From Olsenella profusa DSM 13989 (GTDB lineage Bacteria > Actinomycetota > Coriobacteriia > Coriobacteriales > Atopobiaceae): a stretch of DNA of 64,000 bases. The notes beneath the pieces are model-generated. The model was given only the letters and a program-made list of their open reading frames with translations. It was not told where the DNA came from and did no database searches. Below are positions 59,652 to 64,000 of the stretch, piece after piece. The DNA lies in contig NZ_JAUSQK010000001.1 in NCBI RefSeq assembly GCF_030811115.1, positions 1,922,001-1,986,000 on the forward strand. Reading direction: 5' to 3'. The position numbers were made by a program, and so were the translations under genes. Numbering within the stretch: the first letter of the stretch is position 1; every line of letters begins with the position of its first letter.

Positions 59652-60581
59652 CTACGAGGCCACGCGGGTCTCCTCGGGATCCTCCTCGTCCTTGGGCTCC
59701 CTCTGCCTGGCGATGGACCCCACCATCGAGAAGAGGGGCTCCTCCACCTCGAACTCCTTGATGGCGGCGTCCAGCTGGCGCAGCATCCGCTCGCGATCCT
59801 CGGGCAGGCTGCCGTGCACGCGCAGCTCCACGTAGTCATGGAAGCCGTCGAAGTCGACCGGTCCCTCCAGGAGGGAGACCAGCTCGCGGTCCTCGTGCAG
59901 GTTCTCCTGCTCGCTGGCGGGCACGAAGCTGTCACGCTCCACCTCCCGGCCCAGCTCCACGTCCCGATGCAGGAAGAGGCTGAAGTTGCAGATGTAGAGG
60001 GGCTTGGTTCCGTTGAGGAAGGCCGCCGTCGCCCGGGCGTTCTCGATGCCGCGCCCGTGGCCGGCGATGCCCGTCATGATGTGGGCTCCGTACTCCATGC
60101 CAGCGGCGTGCAGGCGGGCGATCTGCCTGCGGGCGGTCGTGTTGTCGTGCTCCTTGTGCATGAAGGCGAGCACGTCGTCCAGGCCGCTCTCGATGCCGAT
60201 GTAGAGGGTGCGCAGGCCACCTGTGGCGATCTTGGCGAGCTCCTCGTTGCTCTTGGCGGCGATGCTCGAGATGGTGGCATCGGCGCTCACGCTGGCGCAG
60301 CCGGGAAGCTGCCGGTGTATGAGCTCGAGGACGGCGAGCAGATCCTCCGTCCTCACGCCAAAGGCGTTGCCGTCTCCCAGCATGACGCCGCGCGGGGACC
60401 TCCCGGTGGCCGCGATGCGCCCCACCTCGGCCTTCACCTGCTCGAAGGGCAGGGTGCGGTAGCTGAGGTGCTTGAAGAGGTCGCAGAACTTGCAGCGGTT
60501 GTAGGGGCATCCGACGCTGATGGGCAGCATGAATGATGCGCGCTCACGTGGCGTGCGACAGATCTGGCCTTCGTACCGCAT
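59652..60581 (-). CDS. Radical SAM protein of unknown function (CX4CX2C type)
   Basis: A 309-residue radical SAM enzyme. The cluster motif is CPYNRCKFC, with four residues between the first two cysteines instead of three; this spacing recurs in a known uncharacterised radical SAM group. Other core features are VMLGDGNAFGV, SADATISSIAAKSNEEL, LYIGIESGLDDVL and YGAHIMTGIAGHG. The last 70 residues are charged with few cysteines, so no SPASM domain. ATG 60581 follows GGAGGCGATACC. Coproporphyrinogen-oxidase-like labels are common for this group but unproven. Confidence 0.85.
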   Translation of the reverse strand: MRYEGQICRTPRERASFMLPISVGCPYNRCKFCDLFKHLSYRTLPFEQVKAEVGRIAATGRSPRGVMLGDGNAFGVRTEDLLAVLELIHRQLPGCASVSADATISSIAAKSNEELAKIATGGLRTLYIGIESGLDDVLAFMHKEHDNTTARRQIARLHAAGMEYGAHIMTGIAGHGRGIENARATAAFLNGTKPLYICNFSLFLHRDVELGREVERDSFVPASEQENLHEDRELVSLLEGPVDFDGFHDYVELRVHGSLPEDRERMLRQLDAAIKEFEVEEPLFSMVGSIARQREPKDEEDPEETRVAS

Positions 60582-60892
60582 GGTATCGCCTCCCTGGGCG
60601 TCCGGGGCACCCCTGCTCCAGCGATGAGATACACCCATTGTAGAATGCCCGTACGGGGAAGTGCGAGGCGCAGGGTCCGTCCCCCCCTCTGTGTGGGACG
60701 TGTTTCCGCCAGCGGTCGTGCTGTCGTGCGAACGGGGGAGCTACGGCCGCGGGCGGGATCCATGGCCTGCCTTCGTCCACGCCCGCCCGTCTCGGGACGC
60801 CCTCGTCTGCCGCCGCTGGCGGATGCCCAGTGAAAGCCTACGTTTTATTGACCATGATAATTCTATAATGGGTCCTCATATGAGCGGGAGAC
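60582..60892. other. Divergent intergenic region
   Basis: About 310 bases. TACAAT on the reverse strand (plus 60637-60642) is a candidate -10 for the radical SAM gene. A GC-rich inverted repeat, CGGGCGGG at 60750-60757 with 60782-60789, lies in the middle. The last 55 bases are AT-rich and hold the promoter of the ABC importer. I see no gene. Confidence 0.5.
60850..60874 (+). promoter_or_regulatory. AT-rich promoter with imperfect dyad before the ABC importer
   Basis: TATAAT lies at 60864-60869, inside an imperfect inverted repeat (GACCAT...ATA / TAT...ATGGGTC, 60850-60874). A repressor bound there would cover the -10, so regulated expression of the importer is plausible. The start codon is 24 bases downstream. 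Confidence 0.4.
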
Positions 60893-61939
60893 ATGAGAAC
60901 CTGGCTATGGCGGAGGCCTATGGAGACTGGAAACTTGAGCAGGGAGGAACTGCTCGACCTCGAGAACGCTCGCAAGACGCCCCGGGAGAGAGCGGTCGAC
61001 CATGCCGTCTGCCTGCTTCCCGTGCTGGTGGGGATGGGCGGCATCCTCGAGTACCTCTACGTTCCCAACAGGCCCGGCTACCGCACCACCTTCGTGTACG
61101 TGTGGTTCCTGAGCGCGCTCGTGGCCCTCTCGCTGGCGGGCGCCCTCCTGACCTTCTGCTCCGGGCGCACCATGCGGCACATACGCCACAAGGCGCCCTT
61201 CCACGTCCTCATCTACCTGCTCTTCATTGGCTATGACCTGCTCACCGACAAGTCAGCCAGCCTCATGATGCCCTTCTTCCCCTCGGTCGACCAGGTGCTG
61301 AACGCCATCCTCTCCGATGGGGCATACCTCTTCGACTGTACCTGGCACTCCCTCATCCTCCTGTTCACGGGCTATGCGATCGGCCTGGTGGTGGGGCTTG
61401 CGACGGGCATCGCCTGCGGCTACAGCAGGCGCATCAACTACTGGATCTCTCCCTTCACACGGTTGCTGGGTGCGATCCCGTCAACGACGTGGATTCCCGT
61501 CGTCATGGTGCTGGCCATGTCGCTCTTCCAGGGGGCGGTGTTCATCATCGCCCTGGGCGTGTGGTTCGCCATCACGGTCTCCACCATCACGGGGATCCGC
61601 ACCATCGACAGGTCGTACTACGAGGCGGCGCGCATCCTGGGCGCGAGCTCCCGCCAGCTGGTGACGCACGTCTCCATCCCCTCGGCCCTGCCGAGCATCT
61701 TCCAGGGCATGACGCAGGCCATGAGCTCCGCCTGCACCGCGCTCATCGTGGCGGAGATGATAGGCGTGCAGTCCGGGCTGGGCTGGTACATCACCTGGCA
61801 GAAGAACTGGGCGGAGTACGACAAGATGTACGGGGCGATCATCGTCATATGCCTCATCTTCGTGGCCGTCAACTTCCTGCTTGAGAGGATCAGGCGCCGG
61901 GTGCTCGTCTGGCAGGAGGGGATGGTGGAGGAGCGATGA
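60893..61939 (+). CDS. ABC importer permease, SsuC/TauC-like
   Basis: A 348-residue membrane protein. The C-terminal 220 residues are a BPD-type permease with the EAA loop (YYEAARILGASSRQLVTHVSIPSALPSIFQG), as in the SsuC/TauC family for sulfonates, taurine, thiamine precursors and similar compounds. The N-terminal 110 residues add about three hydrophobic segments beyond the normal family length. ATG 60893 is chosen; ATG 60920 behind CGGAGG is an alternative. The end overlaps the ATPase gene by 4 bases. Confidence 0.88.
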   Translation: MRTWLWRRPMETGNLSREELLDLENARKTPRERAVDHAVCLLPVLVGMGGILEYLYVPNRPGYRTTFVYVWFLSALVALSLAGALLTFCSGRTMRHIRHKAPFHVLIYLLFIGYDLLTDKSASLMMPFFPSVDQVLNAILSDGAYLFDCTWHSLILLFTGYAIGLVVGLATGIACGYSRRINYWISPFTRLLGAIPSTTWIPVVMVLAMSLFQGAVFIIALGVWFAITVSTITGIRTIDRSYYEAARILGASSRQLVTHVSIPSALPSIFQGMTQAMSSACTALIVAEMIGVQSGLGWYITWQKNWAEYDKMYGAIIVICLIFVAVNFLLERIRRRVLVWQEGMVEER

Positions 61940-62694
61940 GGCTCGAGGTCAACCACGTGAGCAAGAGCTTCGCGGGGGTGGGACCCCACGACGTGGTCGA
62001 CGTGCTCGACGACGTGAGCCTTATAGCGTCCGCCGGCGAGTTCGTGTGCATCGTAGGGCCGTCTGGCTGCGGCAAGTCCACGCTCCTGCGCCTCGTCGCC
62101 GGCCTCGAGGTGCCCACCAAGGGATCCGTCCTGCTGGACGGCACCAAGGTGGAGGGCCCCAGCCCGCGTCGCGGCATGGTCTTCCAGAGGCCCACGCTCT
62201 TCCCGTGGCTGACGGTGCGCAAGAACATCGCCTTTGGCCCGCGCATGTGCGGAGAGGACGGCGACCTCGAACGACGCGTCGACCGGATGCTTGAGCTCGC
62301 GGGCCTCAGAGACTTCGCGGACGTCTATCCCCATCAGCTGTCAGGGGGCATGGCGCAGCGCATCGCCCTCGTTCGCGCCATCATCAACGATCCAGAGGTC
62401 ATGCTCCTCGACGAGCCGCTGGGGGCGCTCGACGCCTTCACCCGCATGGGGATGCAGGATACGATCCTCGCCATGTGGCAGGACAAGAACGACGTGATCC
62501 TCATGGTGACCCATGACGTTGATGAGGCCATCTACATGGGTACGCATGTCATCGTGATGTCTCCCGCCCCAACCCATGTGGCGAAGGCCATCAGGATCGA
62601 CCTCGACTATCCGCGCAACAGGGCGGGTGGGGAGTTTACGGCATATCGCAACCAGATTCTGTCACTTTTGAACTTCGGGAGGGTCTCCTCGTAG
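61936..62694 (+). CDS. ABC importer ATP-binding protein, SsuB/TauB-like
   Basis: A 252-residue ABC ATPase: Walker A GPSGCGKST, Q-loop FQRPTLFPWL, signature LSGGMAQRIALVRAI, Walker B VMLLDEPLGALD and H-loop VTHDVDEAI. Its closest style is the SsuB/TauB/ThiQ-type importer ATPases. It overlaps the permease gene by 4 bases (ATGA). Confidence 0.92.
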   Translation: MRLEVNHVSKSFAGVGPHDVVDVLDDVSLIASAGEFVCIVGPSGCGKSTLLRLVAGLEVPTKGSVLLDGTKVEGPSPRRGMVFQRPTLFPWLTVRKNIAFGPRMCGEDGDLERRVDRMLELAGLRDFADVYPHQLSGGMAQRIALVRAIINDPEVMLLDEPLGALDAFTRMGMQDTILAMWQDKNDVILMVTHDVDEAIYMGTHVIVMSPAPTHVAKAIRIDLDYPRNRAGGEFTAYRNQILSLLNFGRVSS

Positions 62695-62766
62695 CGTCGG
62701 CACGCCCGTCGGCGTGCGAGCGCCTGGCGAGCAGGATCGGTCATGGTCATGAGAGGGGAGAGCAAG

Positions 62767-63846
62767 ATGAGCAGCATGGTGACGCGCAGGGGGTTCGTGG
62801 GCGGGGCGGCCTTGGTGGGGCTTGCCCTTGTCGGATGCGGCAACACGCAGGTCGGTGCCAACGAGAACGACACGTCTGCCGCAGACGCCACCAAGGCCGT
62901 CTACGAGATGTCGAGGGAGGAGGAAGAGGAGGCCATCAAGAAGGAGCCCTTCTATGGCAAGAAGCTCACCGTGGGCTACGGTGGAGGCCTCTGCCTGGGT
63001 GCCTTTGGCATCACCGAGGACCAAGGCTACAGCGCAGACGAGGGCCTCGACTGCGAGCTCATGAACGTCCAATCCAAGATCGATGCGGTCGGGTCGGGGC
63101 AGGTGCAGGTCGTGGGCACCCACATCGCCTCGCTCCTGGTGCCCGCCTACAATGGCATCGGCATGACCTTCACGCTGGGCATCCACTCGGGGTGCAAGTC
63201 GCTCTACGTTCTGACGGACGGGAGCGTGCGGTCGACCCAGGACCTTAAGGGCCAGACCATCGGCGTTCCCGAGGGCATGGGCAGCGCGGACCAGAACATC
63301 GCCATGCGCTTCCTGGGCCGCGACGAGGTGGATCCCAAGACCGACGTCGAGTGGAAGCAGGTCGCCAAGGAGGCCTGCATACAGGGGATGCAGAATGGCG
63401 AGATAGCGGCGGCGGTCCTCGAGGACCAGTACGCCATGCCCTTCGTCAGCGATGGGACCATCACCTACATCCGGTCGCTCACCTACGATGACGACTTCAA
63501 GGTCGAACCCTGCTGCATCCTCGCATTCAACAGCGACTTCGCGAAGGAGAACCCCGTGCACGTCAAGCGCTACACGCGCGCCTTCCAGAAGGCCGGCGTG
63601 TTCATCGAGCAGAACACGGAGCAGGCGCTCGACATCCTCCTGCAGAACTCCTGGGCCTCCGGGGACCGCGATGACGACCTCGCCCTCATGCAGGCGTTCG
63701 ACTACACGATCACGGAGCAGCGCACCAAGGACTCCCTGCTCGACATCATTGCCGACTACCAGAAGTACGGCGTCATCGATAGCGAGCAGAGTGCGGATGA
63801 GGTTCTGGCGAAGGTCTGGGCACCCGTCCTGGATGACGTCCAGTAG
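62767..63846 (+). CDS. ABC importer substrate-binding lipoprotein, SsuA/NMT1-like
   Basis: A 359-residue exported binding protein. The N-terminus has a Tat-like RRGFVGG followed by a lipobox LVGC (Cys23), then an acidic linker. The mature part resembles the NMT1/SsuA-type fold (LTVGYGGGLCLGAFGI, QVQVVGTHIASLLVPAYNGIG, LKGQTIGVPEGMG, AAAVLEDQYAMPFV). The ligand is unknown; sulfonates, nitrate-like or thiamine-precursor compounds are typical for the family. ATG 62767 lies behind GGGGAG; ATG 62743 is an alternative. It is the last gene of the importer set and is followed by a clear terminator. Confidence 0.85.
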   Translation: MSSMVTRRGFVGGAALVGLALVGCGNTQVGANENDTSAADATKAVYEMSREEEEEAIKKEPFYGKKLTVGYGGGLCLGAFGITEDQGYSADEGLDCELMNVQSKIDAVGSGQVQVVGTHIASLLVPAYNGIGMTFTLGIHSGCKSLYVLTDGSVRSTQDLKGQTIGVPEGMGSADQNIAMRFLGRDEVDPKTDVEWKQVAKEACIQGMQNGEIAAAVLEDQYAMPFVSDGTITYIRSLTYDDDFKVEPCCILAFNSDFAKENPVHVKRYTRAFQKAGVFIEQNTEQALDILLQNSWASGDRDDDLALMQAFDYTITEQRTKDSLLDIIADYQKYGVIDSEQSADEVLAKVWAPVLDDVQ

Positions 63847-63880
63847 CCGTATGTCCCACCCGCGTCATTCCGTGCGCCTT

Positions 63881-63919
63881 CGACCGGAAGCTCGATCGGT
63901 TCGTCTTCCGGTCGATTTT
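63881..63919 (+). terminator. Rho-independent terminator of the ABC importer operon
   Basis: CGACCGGAAG at 63881-63890 pairs exactly with 63905-63914, followed by ATTTTC. It lies 35 bases past the stop codon. Confidence 0.8.
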
Positions 63920-63935
63920 CGTACAGCAATCAACT

Positions 63936-63941
63936 TATAAT
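63936..63941 (+). promoter_or_regulatory. -10 element before the gene at the right edge
   Basis: A perfect TATAAT in an AT-rich patch, 13 bases before the ATG at 63954. The -35 region is weak and overlaps the preceding terminator tail. Confidence 0.35.
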
Positions 63942-63953
63942 GCAGAGGAATAT

Positions 63954-64000
63954 ATGACGTGGGTAATCGCGGCGTCGGCCATCACCCCTGCCGATAGGAT
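63954..64000 (+). CDS. Start of an unidentified gene (3' truncated by window edge)
   Basis: ATG 63954 behind GAGGAATAT opens MTWVIAASAITPADR before the window ends. Too short to identify. Confidence 0.45.
   Translation, partial: MTWVIAASAITPADR

Noticed and set aside
1-64000. CRISPR arrays, tRNA or rRNA genes
   Set aside because: No regularly spaced direct repeats, no tRNA-like TTCGAATCC arms with matching stems and no rRNA sequence were noticed; a tRNAscan or Infernal run would be decisive.

Overview
The window is high-GC, gene-dense actinobacterial DNA. The gene order coaD / sepIVA-like / DUF177 / rpmF / plsX / acpP / rnc / smc / ftsY / ffh is typical of Actinomycetota. The complete Rnf cluster, oxygen-sensitive Fe-S and radical SAM enzymes, a DAK2 fatty-acid kinase and the lack of any respiratory chain gene point to a strict anaerobe of the class Coriobacteriia, probably an Olsenella/Atopobium relative. 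The taxonomic call is inference from gene content and order.

Layout. 1-7.6 kb: an FmdB zinc ribbon fragment, a HAD-thiamine pyrophosphokinase fusion, rpmB, a Gls24 protein, fakA-like, recG, rsmD, coaD. 7.6-9.2 kb: a Pit phosphate transporter and its DUF47 partner. 9.4-18.9 kb: the division, ribosome, lipid, SMC and SRP run. 18.9-24.7 kb: an L,D-transpeptidase, a TrmH-type methyltransferase, FtsH and a proline-rich membrane protein. 24.8-30.9 kb: an Ile T-box leader, ileS, lspA, an RluD-type synthase and a membrane glycosyltransferase. 31-35 kb: guaB and a convergent XpaC/TelA pair.

35-45 kb is a flavin-based electron transfer island. A leftward set (NusG-II protein, Gx-EcfT fusion, ApbE) lies divergent to a rightward rnfCDGEAB operon. 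An IS1634-type element sits in the divergent gap, apbE carries an in-frame amber codon, and rnfA carries a one-base shift in a G7 tract. ApbE flavinylates RnfD and RnfG, so these lesions hit one connected system unless they are sequence errors.

45.9-53.6 kb is a visibly AT-richer insert between yedF and leuS and is the most interesting part of the window. Leftward it encodes a 53-residue peptide, an ABC ATPase and permease, a radical SAM enzyme with extra C-terminal cysteines, and an HELAH site-2-type membrane protease. These are the parts of an epipeptide (EpeXEPAB/YydFGHIJ) locus in a different order. Rightward, from a shared regulatory gap, it encodes a response regulator, a second ABC transporter with a degenerate signature motif, and a short intramembrane-type histidine kinase. 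The second half is a plausible sensing and immunity module.

53.6-64 kb: leuS, then a decay zone (chelatase remnant, broken OsmC gene, IS1182-type remnant, a 27-bp perfect inverted repeat) around an intact double-cubane reductase gene. Then come a radical SAM gene, a three-gene SsuABC/TauABC-like ABC importer and the start of one more gene at the right edge. I saw no rRNA, tRNA or CRISPR array.
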